Source: Gammaproteobacteria bacterium (GTDB lineage: Bacteria > Pseudomonadota > Gammaproteobacteria > Thiomicrospirales > Thiomicrospiraceae). From it: a stretch of 35,485 bases of DNA. The notes under the pieces were generated by a model that was not told the DNA's origin, did not search any database, and was given only the letters and a program-made list of their open reading frames with translations. This document shows positions 23,226 to 34,054 of the stretch, one piece after another; the stretch's first letter is position 1; each line of letters opens with the position of its first letter. The stretch covers positions 1 to 35,485 of the forward strand of contig JACXUY010000014.1 in NCBI GenBank assembly GCA_014763665.1, read 5' to 3'. The translations under genes were made by a program, and so were the position numbers.

Positions 23226-26200
23226 GTCAGGTGATTGAATTGATTTGGGGGCGTGCGGCGCTCTCTTCTTTTCGTACCCAGCAATTGAAGCAACGTGCTC
23301 AGCAGTGTGGCGTTGAGTTATCAAAGGTGGAAGCTCAGTTTATTTATGTCACTGAGTGTCAACAACCATTAGATGCGCAAGCTCGATTAACGCTAAGTAA
23401 ATTATTGAATGAAGAGAGTGGTTTGGCGCAGGGTTTGACAGCACAATTTGTCGTGTCGCCTCGTGTGGGCACCATTTCGCCTTGGTCTTCAAAAGCGACC
23501 GATATTGTGCACAATTGCGGCTTGAATAGCATTAAACGTATTGAACAGGCCATTGCTTGGCATTTGGATGATAGTCTCAGCAGTGAGCAGCTTGCCTTGG
23601 TACAGGGTTTGGTTCACGATCGTATGACGGAAAGTGTGTTAGATTCTGTTGAAGCCTTAACAGCACTTTTTGCGCATCAAGCGCCTAAGTCGTATCAAAC
23701 GATTCCGGTCTTGTCGCAAGGCCGTGCGGCCTTGGTTGAGGCGAATCAACGTATGGGATTAGCTCTGTCTGAAGATGAAATCGATTTTTTGTTTGCCGCT
23801 TTTAACGAACAATTAAAACGTGATCCGGTTGATGCTGAATTGATGATGTTTGCCCAGGCAAATTCGGAACATTGTCGTCATAAGATTTTTAATGCCAAAT
23901 GGACGATTGATGGTCAAGCGCAGGATCATAGTTTATTCGGCATGATTCGTAATACCTATGCCAATGAACCTTCTCGTATGTTGTCGGCTTACAGTGACAA
24001 TGCGGCGGTGATGCAAGGTAGTATGGGGGAGCGCTTTTTCCCTGATGCCGATGGCGTTTATCGTGCGCATGAAGAACAGGTCGCCATTTTAATGAAGGTC
24101 GAAACCCATAATCATCCGACAGCGATTGCCCCTTTTGCGGGTGCGGCAACCGGTTCGGGTGGTGAAATTCGCGATGAAGGCGCGACAGGGCGTGGTGCTA
24201 AACCTAAGGCAGGGCTAACTGGCTTTACTGTATCGAATCTTGCCATTCCAGCATTTCAGCAACCCTGGGAGTTGCAGTACGGTAAACCAGGTCGCATTGT
24301 TTCTGCACTCGATGTCATGATTGAAGGCCCTTTAGGTTCTGCCGCCTTTAACAATGAGTTCGGTCGTCCTGGCTTATGTGGCTATTTCCGCACCTATGAA
24401 AACCCAGTATTAACACCTAATGGGGTTGAGCAGCGTGGCTATCACAAGCCGATTATGTTGGCGGGTGGGTTAGGTAATATTCGCGAACAACACGTGCAAA
24501 AACAACCTTTTCCAGCGGGTTCTAAACTGATCGTTTTGGGTGGCCCAGCCATGCTTATTGGTTTGGGTGGTGGTGCGGCTTCCAGTGTCGATGCAGGTAA
24601 ATCACACGAAAGCCTCGATTTTGCATCGGTGCAGCGTGGTAATCCAGAAATGGAACGTCGTGCGCAAGAAGTTATCGACCGTTGTGCTTGGATGGGGGAA
24701 GAGAATCCCATCTTGTTCATCCATGATGTGGGTGCGGGTGGTTTGTCGAATGCCATGCCAGAATTGGTTAATGACGCCGGTAAAGGGGCGAAGCTCAATT
24801 TGCGTGCCATACCGAATGACGAATCGAGCATGTCACCGATGGAAATTTGGTGCAACGAATCGCAAGAGCGTTACGTGCTTGCCATTGCTGCTGATAAACT
24901 TGAGATTTTTGAAGCCATTTGTCAGCGCGAACGCTGTCCTTTTGCCGTACTAGGTGAGGCAACGCAAGAGGCGCATTTAACGGTTGAAGATCCGCAGTTT
25001 AATAATGCGCCGGTCGATATGCCGTTACCGATTTTATTAGGTAAAGCACCGAAGTTGCATCGTGATGTGACAGACGTGGTACGTTCGCAACCGGGATTTG
25101 ATACCGCTGCGATTGATGTGAATGATGCGGTCAATCGACTAATGGCCTTGCCAACCATTGCCGATAAAACTTTCCTCATTACCATTGCAGACCGCAGTAT
25201 TACGGGTTTGGTTGCTCGTGATCAAATGGTAGGGCCTTGGCAAGTACCTGTTGCAGATGTGGCAGTAACGGCAACCGATTACGTCCATCATACCGGTGAA
25301 GCCATGGCAATTGGCGAACGTTCTCCTTTAGCGGTGTTAGATCCAGCAGCTTCGACACGTATGTCGGTGGCTGAGTCGTTAACCAACTTATTGGCAGCCG
25401 ATGTGGCCGACTTGACCCACATTAAGTTGTCGGCTAACTGGATGGCGGCGGCTGGACATAGTGGCGAAGATGCTGCGCTTTATGCAGGCGTGAAGGCCGT
25501 TGGTATGGAGTTTTGTCCAGCATTGGGTTTAACCATTCCAGTCGGTAAAGATTCTTTATCGATGAAGACCCTGTGGAAAGACGAACAGGGTGAGCAAAAA
25601 GCCGTTATTTCGCCACTTTCATTAGTGGTGACGGCTTTTGCACCTGTGCAAGACATTCGTCAAACTTGGACACCAGAGTTACGTGCTGATTTGGGTGGTC
25701 AACTCTGGTTGTTAGATTTGGGGGCTGGAGCCAATCGTCTAGGTGGTTCTTGCTTGGCGCAGGTGTACAATCAGGTGGGTGATGTCGCTCCTGATATCAC
25801 GCCAGAGGCGATGCGTAGCCTGTTTAATCTATTAACCTCTGCCCGTGCGCAGGGATTAATTACTGCTTACCATGACCGCAGTGATGGTGGTTTGTTTACT
25901 ACCTTGGCAGAAATGGCTTTTGCTGGTCGTACCGGTTTAGATATTGATTTGTCTGTTTTTGCAGACGATGTGATTGCAGCCTTGTTTAGTGAAGAAATTG
26001 GTGTTGTCGTGCAAGTCACGTCAGCAAACCAATCAATGTTTACCAAGTTGGTTGCAGAACATGGCTTGAGTGATTGTTGTCATGCGATTGCACGTTTTAA
26101 CGATACACAGTGTTTGCGTGTTAGCGCGAATGGAGCTTTGGTATTTGAGCGCAGCTTAGCTGACTGTCATGCACGTTGGTCGGAAACCTCCTATCGCATG

Positions 26201-27103
26201 CAGGCTCTGCGTGATAATGCAGACTGCGCGCAGCAAGCTTATGGATTAATTCATACACAGGCAACAGAGGCGAAATTGTTTGCCCAGTTGAGTTACGATC
26301 CAGCTGAAAAGGTGAATGCTCCTTACCTGAACTTGGGTGCGCGTCCTAAAGTAGCCATTCTGCGTGAGCAAGGCGTGAATGGTCAACAGGAAATGGCTGC
26401 GGCCTTTACCCAAGCGGGTTTTGATGCGGTTGATGTCCATATGAGTGACATCATTAGCGGTCGTTTGTCGCTTGAGCAAATGAAGGGACTCGTGGCTTGT
26501 GGTGGTTTCTCTTATGGTGATGTGATGGGTGCAGGTCGTGGTTGGGCTTCGAGTATTCAGCTCAATAGTCTGGCATCGGCGGTCTTTACCGACTTTTTCC
26601 ACCGTCAGGACACTTTTACCTTAGGGGTGTGTAATGGTTGCCAAATGTTGTCGTGTCTCCACGACCTGATTCCAGGTGCTGAACACTGGCCACGTTTCTT
26701 CCGCAATACTTCAGAACAGTTTGAAGCACGCCTATCGATGGTGAAGGTGGAAGAGAGCGCGTCTGTGTTGTTGCAGGGGATGGCTGGCTCGATGATGCCA
26801 ATTGCTGTGGCGCACGGTGAAGGTCGTGTTGTATGGCGTGACGAAGCTCATCAAGCGCAAGCTCAGGTTGCGTTGCGTTATGTTGATGCCTCTGGATCGG
26901 CTACCGAAGTCTATCCGCTCAATCCGAATGGATCAGTGGCCGGCTTAACGGGCTTTACATCCAACGATGGACGTGCCACTATTATGATGCCACATCCTGA
27001 GCGGGTGTTCCGACGCGATCAGTATTCTTGGCATCCTGATGATTGGCCTGAAGAAGGGCCATGGATGCGATTGTTCCGTAATGCGAGGATTTGGGTGGCC
27101 TAA
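23222..27103 (+). CDS. purL: Phosphoribosylformylglycinamidine synthase
   Basis: Fourth step of purine synthesis: FGAR plus glutamine and ATP to FGAM. This is the large single-chain form (1293 aa) of gammaproteobacteria. An N-terminal PurS-like domain is followed by a linker, the synthetase core ([53 protein letters not shown]), a second core half ([27 protein letters not shown]) and a C-terminal glutaminase domain ([19 protein letters not shown]). The glutaminase Cys lies in GVCNGCQML near residue 1137, with the His/Glu pair in [10 protein letters not shown]. All parts are intact. The ATGA overlap with bamC couples it to the upstream cluster; E. coli has purC near bamC instead. Confidence 0.98.
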   Translation: MSQVIELIWGRAALSSFRTQQLKQRAQQCGVELSKVEAQFIYVTECQQPLDAQARLTLSKLLNEESGLAQGLTAQFVVSPRVGTISPWSSKATDIVHNCGLNSIKRIEQAIAWHLDDSLSSEQLALVQGLVHDRMTESVLDSVEALTALFAHQAPKSYQTIPVLSQGRAALVEANQRMGLALSEDEIDFLFAAFNEQLKRDPVDAELMMFAQANSEHCRHKIFNAKWTIDGQAQDHSLFGMIRNTYANEPSRMLSAYSDNAAVMQGSMGERFFPDADGVYRAHEEQVAILMKVETHNHPTAIAPFAGAATGSGGEIRDEGATGRGAKPKAGLTGFTVSNLAIPAFQQPWELQYGKPGRIVSALDVMIEGPLGSAAFNNEFGRPGLCGYFRTYENPVLTPNGVEQRGYHKPIMLAGGLGNIREQHVQKQPFPAGSKLIVLGGPAMLIGLGGGAASSVDAGKSHESLDFASVQRGNPEMERRAQEVIDRCAWMGEENPILFIHDVGAGGLSNAMPELVNDAGKGAKLNLRAIPNDESSMSPMEIWCNESQERYVLAIAADKLEIFEAICQRERCPFAVLGEATQEAHLTVEDPQFNNAPVDMPLPILLGKAPKLHRDVTDVVRSQPGFDTAAIDVNDAVNRLMALPTIADKTFLITIADRSITGLVARDQMVGPWQVPVADVAVTATDYVHHTGEAMAIGERSPLAVLDPAASTRMSVAESLTNLLAADVADLTHIKLSANWMAAAGHSGEDAALYAGVKAVGMEFCPALGLTIPVGKDSLSMKTLWKDEQGEQKAVISPLSLVVTAFAPVQDIRQTWTPELRADLGGQLWLLDLGAGANRLGGSCLAQVYNQVGDVAPDITPEAMRSLFNLLTSARAQGLITAYHDRSDGGLFTTLAEMAFAGRTGLDIDLSVFADDVIAALFSEEIGVVVQVTSANQSMFTKLVAEHGLSDCCHAIARFNDTQCLRVSANGALVFERSLADCHARWSETSYRMQALRDNADCAQQAYGLIHTQATEAKLFAQLSYDPAEKVNAPYLNLGARPKVAILREQGVNGQQEMAAAFTQAGFDAVDVHMSDIISGRLSLEQMKGLVACGGFSYGDVMGAGRGWASSIQLNSLASAVFTDFFHRQDTFTLGVCNGCQMLSCLHDLIPGAEHWPRFFRNTSEQFEARLSMVKVEESASVLLQGMAGSMMPIAVAHGEGRVVWRDEAHQAQAQVALRYVDASGSATEVYPLNPNGSVAGLTGFTSNDGRATIMMPHPERVFRRDQYSWHPDDWPEEGPWMRLFRNARIWVA

Positions 27104-27150
27104 GGCTTAGTGTAATTAAGAAGATTGATGATTACCCAAACACATTTAAT

Positions 27151-27179
27151 TTGCACATTGTGAAGTTAGGGCATATCAT
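27151..27179 (+). promoter_or_regulatory. Candidate soxB promoter
   Basis: TTGCAC (27151-27156) and TATCAT (27174-27179) are separated by 17 bases, with five of six -10 positions matching consensus. It lies about 45 bases before ATG 27225 and after the purL stop, so soxB likely has its own promoter. Confidence 0.4.
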
Positions 27180-27224
27180 CATTTGATAATTTATTTTTTT
27201 CGACAACTGAGGAGACTCATCACG

Positions 27225-29099
27225 ATGGCAATGAATCGCCGTGAATTTCTGCACGTCATGGGTATGGCTGCAGCTGCTGGTATGTTACCGAATATGGCTC
27301 GTGCTGGTAAGAAAGCCGATATGTACAAAATGCCTCGTTATGGCCAAGTTCGTATCATGCACATTACCGATACACACGCTCAGTTGAAACCCATTTATTT
27401 CCGTGAGCCTAATGTTAACCTAGGTATGGGTGCAGCTTTCGGCAAGTTACCACATATCGTGGGCGAGAAGTTACTAAAAGAGCTGAGAATTAAGCCGAAT
27501 TCGCGCGAAGCTTATGCCTTCACTTATTTGAACTTCACCGATGCAGCGCGTCAATACGGTAAAGTAGGTGGTTTTGCTCACGTTAAAACGCTAGTCGATA
27601 GTTTACGTGAACAGGCTGGTGGTCGTCAGAATACATTGTTAATTGACGGTGGTGATATGTGGCACGGTTCGGGCACGGCGCTATGGACGCGTGGTGCGGA
27701 CATGGTTGGCGCTAGTAACATTCTTGGTGTTGACTACATGACGCCTCACTGGGAATTCACATATACGCAAGAAGAAGTTTTCCGTAATTTGAGCAAGTTC
27801 AAAGGTCAAATGTTGGCACAAAACTGCTTGATTCGTGAAGACTCTTTGATGGGTGATGATTATGCTGCGCTGACGAAGAAATACGGCGGTATTGGTTTGT
27901 TTAGCGAAGAAAGTCGTCATGCCTTTGCACCTTATGCGATTAAAGATGTTGGCGGTTTCAAAGTTGCGGTCATTGGTCAAGCCTTCCCTCGTATGGCTAA
28001 CGCTAACCCACGTGCCAACTTCCCAGATTTAACCTTCGGTGTTAATGAAGAAGAAATGCAAGAAACGGTTAACCACGTTCGCGCTAAAGAAAAACCCGCT
28101 GCGGTAATCGTCATTTCTCATAACGGTATGGACGTTGACATTAAGTTAGCGAGCCGTGTGACGGGTATTGACGCGATCTTCGGCGGTCACACTCACGATG
28201 GCGTGCCAGTACCTGTGAAAGTGAAAAACAAATCAGGTACCACCTTGGTAACGAATGGCGGTTCTAACGGTAAGTTCGTTGGTGTGATGGACTTAGACAT
28301 TAAAGCTGGTAAAGTCGCAGGCTTTCAATACAAACTGTTGCCCGTATTCTCGAACATCTTGCCAGCCGACAAAGAAATGGAAACCTATATTAACACCATG
28401 CGTCAAACCAAGTATGACGATAAAGTGATTGAAGGTCGTCGTGCAGATAATGCCGTGAACAAAGATCGTTTAGGTAAAACTTACGAATCACTATTAAGCG
28501 AAGTTGTGGGCGTGGCTGGTGAAACCCTGTACCGTCGTGGTAACTTCATGGGTACATGGGACCAAGTTATCGTTAACGCACTGCGTGAAGAACACGATAC
28601 GCAAATTGCACTGTCAGCGGGTGTTCGCTGGGGTACCTCGGTATTGGCTGGCGACAAGATCACCTTTGAAAACGTCCTGGATGAAACCTCAATGACTTAT
28701 GGTGAAACCTACCGTACAGAAATGACGGGTGCGCAATTACGTCAAGCCATGGAAGGTATCGCGGACAACTTGTTCGTTGAAGATCCTTACTTGCAATCGG
28801 GCGGTGATATGGTTCGTATCGGTGGTTTGTCTTACGACATCGACCCAACTCAACCATTGGGCAAACGTATCAGCAATCTTCGTCTAGACAACGATACTCC
28901 AATCGAAGCGGGCAAATCTTACACCGTTTCGGGTTGGGCGCAAGTGGACTCAGTGGGTTCAGGTCGTTTAATTCATGACGTGGTTGCGGATTACATCCGT
29001 AAGCACAAAGAAGTTAAACTGTCGAAAGTGAACCACCCACGTTTAAAAGGTGTGAAAAACAATCCTGGTGTCGAAAACTACGCGACACCACTGCTATAA
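27225..29099 (+). CDS. soxB: SoxB thiosulfohydrolase
   Basis: A periplasmic manganese enzyme of the Sox pathway that hydrolyses the terminal sulfone of SoxYZ-bound thiosulfate, releasing sulfate. I take ATG 27225, with GAGGAG upstream; ATG 27231 is possible. The 624-aa product starts with a Tat signal (NRREFLHVMGMAAAAGMLPN, cut near ARA), fitting a protein folded with its metal before export. Metal-site motifs of the 5'-nucleotidase-like fold are visible: MHITDTHAQLKP (46-55), DGGDMWHGSGT (141-151), PHWEFTYT (the SoxB-type replacement of GNHEF), and GGHTHDGVPVP. It stands alone: no soxXYZA or soxCD lie within the window. A strong terminator follows. Confidence 0.96.
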   Translation: MAMNRREFLHVMGMAAAAGMLPNMARAGKKADMYKMPRYGQVRIMHITDTHAQLKPIYFREPNVNLGMGAAFGKLPHIVGEKLLKELRIKPNSREAYAFTYLNFTDAARQYGKVGGFAHVKTLVDSLREQAGGRQNTLLIDGGDMWHGSGTALWTRGADMVGASNILGVDYMTPHWEFTYTQEEVFRNLSKFKGQMLAQNCLIREDSLMGDDYAALTKKYGGIGLFSEESRHAFAPYAIKDVGGFKVAVIGQAFPRMANANPRANFPDLTFGVNEEEMQETVNHVRAKEKPAAVIVISHNGMDVDIKLASRVTGIDAIFGGHTHDGVPVPVKVKNKSGTTLVTNGGSNGKFVGVMDLDIKAGKVAGFQYKLLPVFSNILPADKEMETYINTMRQTKYDDKVIEGRRADNAVNKDRLGKTYESLLSEVVGVAGETLYRRGNFMGTWDQVIVNALREEHDTQIALSAGVRWGTSVLAGDKITFENVLDETSMTYGETYRTEMTGAQLRQAMEGIADNLFVEDPYLQSGGDMVRIGGLSYDIDPTQPLGKRISNLRLDNDTPIEAGKSYTVSGWAQVDSVGSGRLIHDVVADYIRKHKEVKLSKVNHPRLKGVKNNPGVENYATPLL

Positions 29100-29125
29100 T
29101 ATGCCTTAGCATGCTTATAGCTATT

Positions 29126-29156
29126 AAAAAGCCCCGCCATATTGGCGGGTTTTCTT
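29126..29156 (+). terminator. Terminator of soxB
   Basis: CCCGCC (29133-29138) pairs with GGCGGG (29144-29149) around ATATT, with TTTTC after and an AAAAA run before. It is a strong terminator 27 bases after the soxB stop; the A-run gives it possible bidirectional activity, though the convergent CIA30 gene ends about 75 bases further on. Confidence 0.9.
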
Positions 29157-29229
29157 ATTGCAATAAATTGATCCGCTGGTATTGATGATGAAACATTAAG
29201 CATGCCGATTATTAGCACTACATACATCA

Positions 29230-29730
29230 TCACACCCGATAAAAACCCCAGCCACGTACACAAACATCGGCTTGGAAAGCACGACCTATGGCCACAATCG
29301 CCACTTTAGTGATGCCGCTGACATCGAGTTGAGACCAGGTTTTGTAATTTTCAAAGGCACTGAAGGGGAGATATTGAGTTTGCCATGTCGGTGTGGCTTG
29401 GAATGATTGACGAAAAGACTGCCAAGGTAGCCATAATTGCCCAGTGCGCACATGCACGTTGTAGCTTTCGTTATTTCCCCAAACATCTAAGTAAATACCA
29501 CTGAATGCTGTTGCATCAAATGGTTTAGGCATTTCCCATTTCATCTGTATAAAGCCGCCACGGTTTTCTAAAGAAACGGCTCCCGTTAAACAACGACAAC
29601 GACTATTTTCGACCACACGCTCAGATAATTGCGCGACCGATACACCACCCATAACGCGATCATCGGCGGTTTGCCAGCCATCATTAGCTTTATCTGCTTG
29701 GTAAATAGGCAATAACTGATAGGGGTTCAT
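29230..29730 (-). CDS. CIA30-domain protein (NDUFAF1-like)
   Basis: A 166-aa cytoplasmic protein with no signal peptide, consisting of one CIA30 domain. The N-terminal motif DGWQTADDRVMGGVSVAQL and the following GGFIQMKWEMPKPFDATAFSGIYLDVWG, YNVHVRTGQ and WQTQYLPFSAFE are typical of the galactose-binding-like CIA30 fold. In mitochondria the domain is a complex I assembly factor; the bacterial stand-alone proteins have no established role. It is a single-gene minus-strand unit, convergent with soxB and divergent from serS. A link to respiratory-chain assembly is a guess from homology only. Confidence 0.88.
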   Translation of the reverse strand: MNPYQLLPIYQADKANDGWQTADDRVMGGVSVAQLSERVVENSRCRCLTGAVSLENRGGFIQMKWEMPKPFDATAFSGIYLDVWGNNESYNVHVRTGQLWLPWQSFRQSFQATPTWQTQYLPFSAFENYKTWSQLDVSGITKVAIVAIGRAFQADVCVRGWGFYRV

Positions 29731-29816
29731 TTTGGTTGCTTCTTCAAGTGGTTAATGGTTCGAGTCTATCATGATATTGCCTAACGTCTCAATCCCGCCT
29801 AAGCGTCAGCGCTTTT

Positions 29817-29825
29817 TGCTATAAT
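29817..29825 (+). promoter_or_regulatory. Extended -10 promoter for serS
   Basis: TGCTATAAT is a perfect extended -10, 28 bases before ATG 29853. AAGGAAAG at 29842-29849 is the ribosome site. The predicted 5' leader is only about 20 bases, leaving no room for a T-box or similar leader control. Confidence 0.65.
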
Positions 29826-29843
29826 TATGGCATTCGACCTTAA

Positions 29844-31133
<1,290 letters not shown>

Positions 31134-31134
31134 T

Positions 31135-31171
31135 GGTAAGAATGACGTGAGCAATCTCTTCACGCCTTACC
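31135..31171 (+). promoter_or_regulatory. Hairpin between serS and gltX
   Basis: GGTAAG (31135-31140) pairs with CTTACC (31166-31171) and CGTGA (31146-31150) with TCACG (31160-31164), separated by a small asymmetric internal loop. No U-run follows, so it is not a standard terminator. It may be an RNA processing or mRNA-stability element between the two cistrons. Confidence 0.5.
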
Positions 31172-31213
31172 CAACACACCTAACATAACACCAGAATAAA
31201 GAAAGAATTAACA

Positions 31214-32608
31214 ATGAAAACACGTTTTGCGCCATCGCCAACTGGCTACATTCACATGGGTAATGCCCGTACTGCTTTATTTAGTTACCTAGCTGCACAA
31301 GCTGCGGGTGGTGATTTTGTGTTACGTATCGAAGATACTGATGCGGAACGCTCTCGCGAGGAATATGTCGATGCCTTGCGTGAAGACTTATTGTGGTTAG
31401 GTTTGCCTTGGCAAGAAGGTCCCGATGCGGATAAGGGTAATGGTCCTTACTGGCAATCACAACGCGATGCCATTTATGCCGAGTATTACCAAAAGTTGGA
31501 AGACATGGGTATGATTTACCCTTGTTTTTGTACGCCCCTGGAGCTGGAAGTCATGCGTAAAATGCAAGCGCAAGCTGGGTTGCCACCTCGTTATGATGGT
31601 CGTCATGCCAATTTAACTCCCGAACAAGTAGCGCAACGTAAAGCCGAAGGTCAGCCCTTCACCTTGCGTTTCCGCGTGCCTAAAGGCGAAGAGGTTGTGT
31701 TTGACGATATGGTTAAAGGAAAGCAACGCTTCAAAACCAATGATATCGGCGATTTTATCATCGCTCGTGGTGACGGTTCACCCGCCTTCTTCTTCTGTAA
31801 CGCCATTGATGATGCGCTTATGGGTATTACTCATGTGTTGCGCGGTGAAGACCATTTAACCAACACGCCACGTCAAATCATGATGCTCAAAGCATTAGGC
31901 TTGCCTATTCCACAGTATGGTCATATGAATTTGATTTTAGGCACCGATGGCGCACCGCTATCGAAACGTAATGGTAGCCGTAATATCCGTCAAATGCAGA
32001 GCGAGGGATTCCGCCCCGATGCGGTGCTGAATTACATGGCACGCTTAGGTCATTACTACGAAAACCCAGCCTATATGACGCCTGCTGAATTAGGTGCTCA
32101 GTTCAAGGTTGAAAACTGTGGCTCAGCGCCAGCACGCTTCGACGAAGCGCAATTGCACTACTGGCAAAAAGAGGCGGTGATGCGTATGGACGATGCCAGC
32201 TGGTGGGAATGGATTGGTGCTGAAACCCGTGCTTTGGTACCCAGCACACAACAAGTCGCTTTTATTGAAGCCATTCGCCCCAATACGGTATTTCCCCAAG
32301 ACGCGCTCACTTGGGCAAAAATCTTGTTTACCCCTTTAGCCTTCGATAGTGAAACCGAAGCAGCCATTGCTGCTGCGGGACCTGCTTTCCTAACAGCGGT
32401 AGAAACCCATGTTAAGGCAAGCTATAGCGATATGATTGATGCAGTGAAAACCGCCAGCGGTGCTAAAGGTAAAGCCTTATTCTTACCTTTGCGCTTACTA
32501 ATGACGGCTCGTCATGATGGGCCTGAAATGGCTAAACTCTGGCATCTCATCGACAGTGAGGCCATGTTGGCGCGTTTGGGTCAAGTAATGACGGTGCAGG
32601 AGGGTTAA
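31214..32608 (+). CDS. gltX: Glutamyl-tRNA synthetase, with altered zinc site
   Basis: A class I synthetase (464 aa) that charges tRNA-Glu, and in many bacteria also mischarges tRNA-Gln. The HIGH-like motif is [17 protein letters not shown]; the KMSKS-like motif is [40 protein letters not shown] and the C-terminal anticodon-binding domain are present. E. coli GltX binds zinc with CxC and a later CxH; here Cys104-x-Cys106 remains, but the second half reads His131-x-Asn133, so the zinc site is probably lost or changed. Some gammaproteobacteria carry two GluRS paralogues with different tRNA preference, and this could be one of them. It lies four bases upstream of cysS. Confidence 0.95.
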   Translation: MKTRFAPSPTGYIHMGNARTALFSYLAAQAAGGDFVLRIEDTDAERSREEYVDALREDLLWLGLPWQEGPDADKGNGPYWQSQRDAIYAEYYQKLEDMGMIYPCFCTPLELEVMRKMQAQAGLPPRYDGRHANLTPEQVAQRKAEGQPFTLRFRVPKGEEVVFDDMVKGKQRFKTNDIGDFIIARGDGSPAFFFCNAIDDALMGITHVLRGEDHLTNTPRQIMMLKALGLPIPQYGHMNLILGTDGAPLSKRNGSRNIRQMQSEGFRPDAVLNYMARLGHYYENPAYMTPAELGAQFKVENCGSAPARFDEAQLHYWQKEAVMRMDDASWWEWIGAETRALVPSTQQVAFIEAIRPNTVFPQDALTWAKILFTPLAFDSETEAAIAAAGPAFLTAVETHVKASYSDMIDAVKTASGAKGKALFLPLRLLMTARHDGPEMAKLWHLIDSEAMLARLGQVMTVQEG

Positions 32609-32612
32609 GATT

Positions 32613-34007
32613 ATGACGGTACACATCTATAACTCGCAAACGAAACAAAAAGAAGTTTTTAAGCCCATTCAGGCGCCTCATGTCGGTATGTATGTATGTG
32701 GCATCACTGTTTATGATTATTGTCACATTGGTCATGCTCGGGTCATGGTGTGTTTCGATATGATTGTGCGTCATCTGCGCAGTCGTGGATACGATGTGAA
32801 GTATGTGCGCAATATTACTGATATTGATGACAAAATCATCCAGCGTGCTATCGAAAATGGTGAAAGCACGCAAACCTTAACCGAACGCTTTATTAAAGCC
32901 ATGCACGAAGATGAAGCCGCGCTCAATGTGCTGCGTCCCGATGTCGAACCTAAAGCAACCGAATATATTACGCAAATTACCGATATGGTACAAACCTTAG
33001 TCGATAAAGGTTTTGCTTATGCTGCTGCCAATGGTGATGTCTATTTTCGCGTGGAAAAGTTTGCTGACTATGGCAAGCTGTCGGGTAAAAGGATTGAAGA
33101 GTTGCAATCGGGTGCGCGTGTCGATGTGAATGAGCAAAAAGAAAGCCCGTTAGACTTTGTGCTGTGGAAAGCATCTAAGCCAGATGAACCACATTGGTCT
33201 TCGCCTTGGGGCGAGGGGCGTCCGGGATGGCATATTGAATGCTCTGCTATGTCAAAACATACCATAGGTGAGCACTTAGATATTCATGGTGGTGGTCACG
33301 ACTTACAGTTTCCGCATCACGAAAATGAAATCGCTCAAAGCGAATGTGCACATGGTCATACCTACGTGAATACCTGGATGCACGTGGGTTTTGTCAATGT
33401 TAATAATGAAAAAATGTCTAAGTCGTTAGGGAATTTTTTTACTATCCGTGATGTGTTAAAAAGCTATCCTGCTGAGGTGATTCGTTTCTTCTTATTGTCG
33501 AGCCATTACCGTAATCCGCTTAACTACACCACCGAAAACTTAGACAATGCTCGTGCGGCCTTGCGTCGCTTATATGGTGCATTAGATGGGGTGAAGTTAG
33601 TAACACCAGCCGCTAACCTAGTCAGCCAGTGGACCGATGCCTACAATGCGGTGATGGATGATGACTTTAATACTCCGCAAGCCTTTGCCGTGTTATTCGA
33701 TTTAGCAACGGAAGTGAATAAAGCGAAAGCCACTAAAGATCAGTACTTGGCTGGACAGCTGGCACAGCTATTGGTCTCTTTGGGCAATCAACTCGGTATT
33801 TTAACCAGTGAACCGAGTGCCTTTTTGCAGGGTGGTATCGCGACGGATGGATTAAGTGAAGCCGACATTCAAGCCAAAATAGAGGCTCGATTGGCAGCGA
33901 AAAAAGCCAAAGACTTTACTCAAGCGGATAGTATTCGTAATGAACTTAAATCAGCAGGCATTGAAATTTTAGACACACCACAAGGCACGACTTGGCGTCG
34001 GATTTAA
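32613..34007 (+). CDS. cysS: Cysteinyl-tRNA synthetase
   Basis: A class I zinc enzyme that charges tRNA-Cys. The 464-aa protein carries [20 protein letters not shown] (the HIGH motif plus the first zinc Cys), WHIECSAMS (second zinc Cys), [19 protein letters not shown] (zinc His and Glu) and the KMSKS loop [12 protein letters not shown]. The DALR domain follows from about residue 340, and [21 protein letters not shown] closes the C-terminus. All ligands are intact. It lies four bases after gltX and ends at a strong bidirectional terminator. Confidence 0.98.
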   Translation: MTVHIYNSQTKQKEVFKPIQAPHVGMYVCGITVYDYCHIGHARVMVCFDMIVRHLRSRGYDVKYVRNITDIDDKIIQRAIENGESTQTLTERFIKAMHEDEAALNVLRPDVEPKATEYITQITDMVQTLVDKGFAYAAANGDVYFRVEKFADYGKLSGKRIEELQSGARVDVNEQKESPLDFVLWKASKPDEPHWSSPWGEGRPGWHIECSAMSKHTIGEHLDIHGGGHDLQFPHHENEIAQSECAHGHTYVNTWMHVGFVNVNNEKMSKSLGNFFTIRDVLKSYPAEVIRFFLLSSHYRNPLNYTTENLDNARAALRRLYGALDGVKLVTPAANLVSQWTDAYNAVMDDDFNTPQAFAVLFDLATEVNKAKATKDQYLAGQLAQLLVSLGNQLGILTSEPSAFLQGGIATDGLSEADIQAKIEARLAAKKAKDFTQADSIRNELKSAGIEILDTPQGTTWRRI

Positions 34008-34020
34008 TGATTAGAAAAAT

Positions 34021-34045
34021 AGGCGCAGATAACTGCGCCTTTTTC
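34021..34045 (+). terminator. Bidirectional terminator between cysS and sulP
   Basis: AGGCGCAG (34021-34028) pairs perfectly with CTGCGCCT (34033-34040) around ATAA. TTTTTC follows and AAAAAT precedes, so it can stop transcription from both convergent genes. Confidence 0.93.
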
Positions 34046-34054
34046 ATTCGATAA

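Noticed and set aside
24442-24953. Long open frames on both strands inside purL
   Set aside because: They lie over the conserved PurL core and show no independent domain; a by-product of codon composition.
29092-29100. Perfect extended -10 (TGCTATAAT) at the soxB stop codon
   Set aside because: It is formed by the last codons and stop of soxB, and a terminator follows within 35 bases, so any transcript would be tiny. Likely chance.
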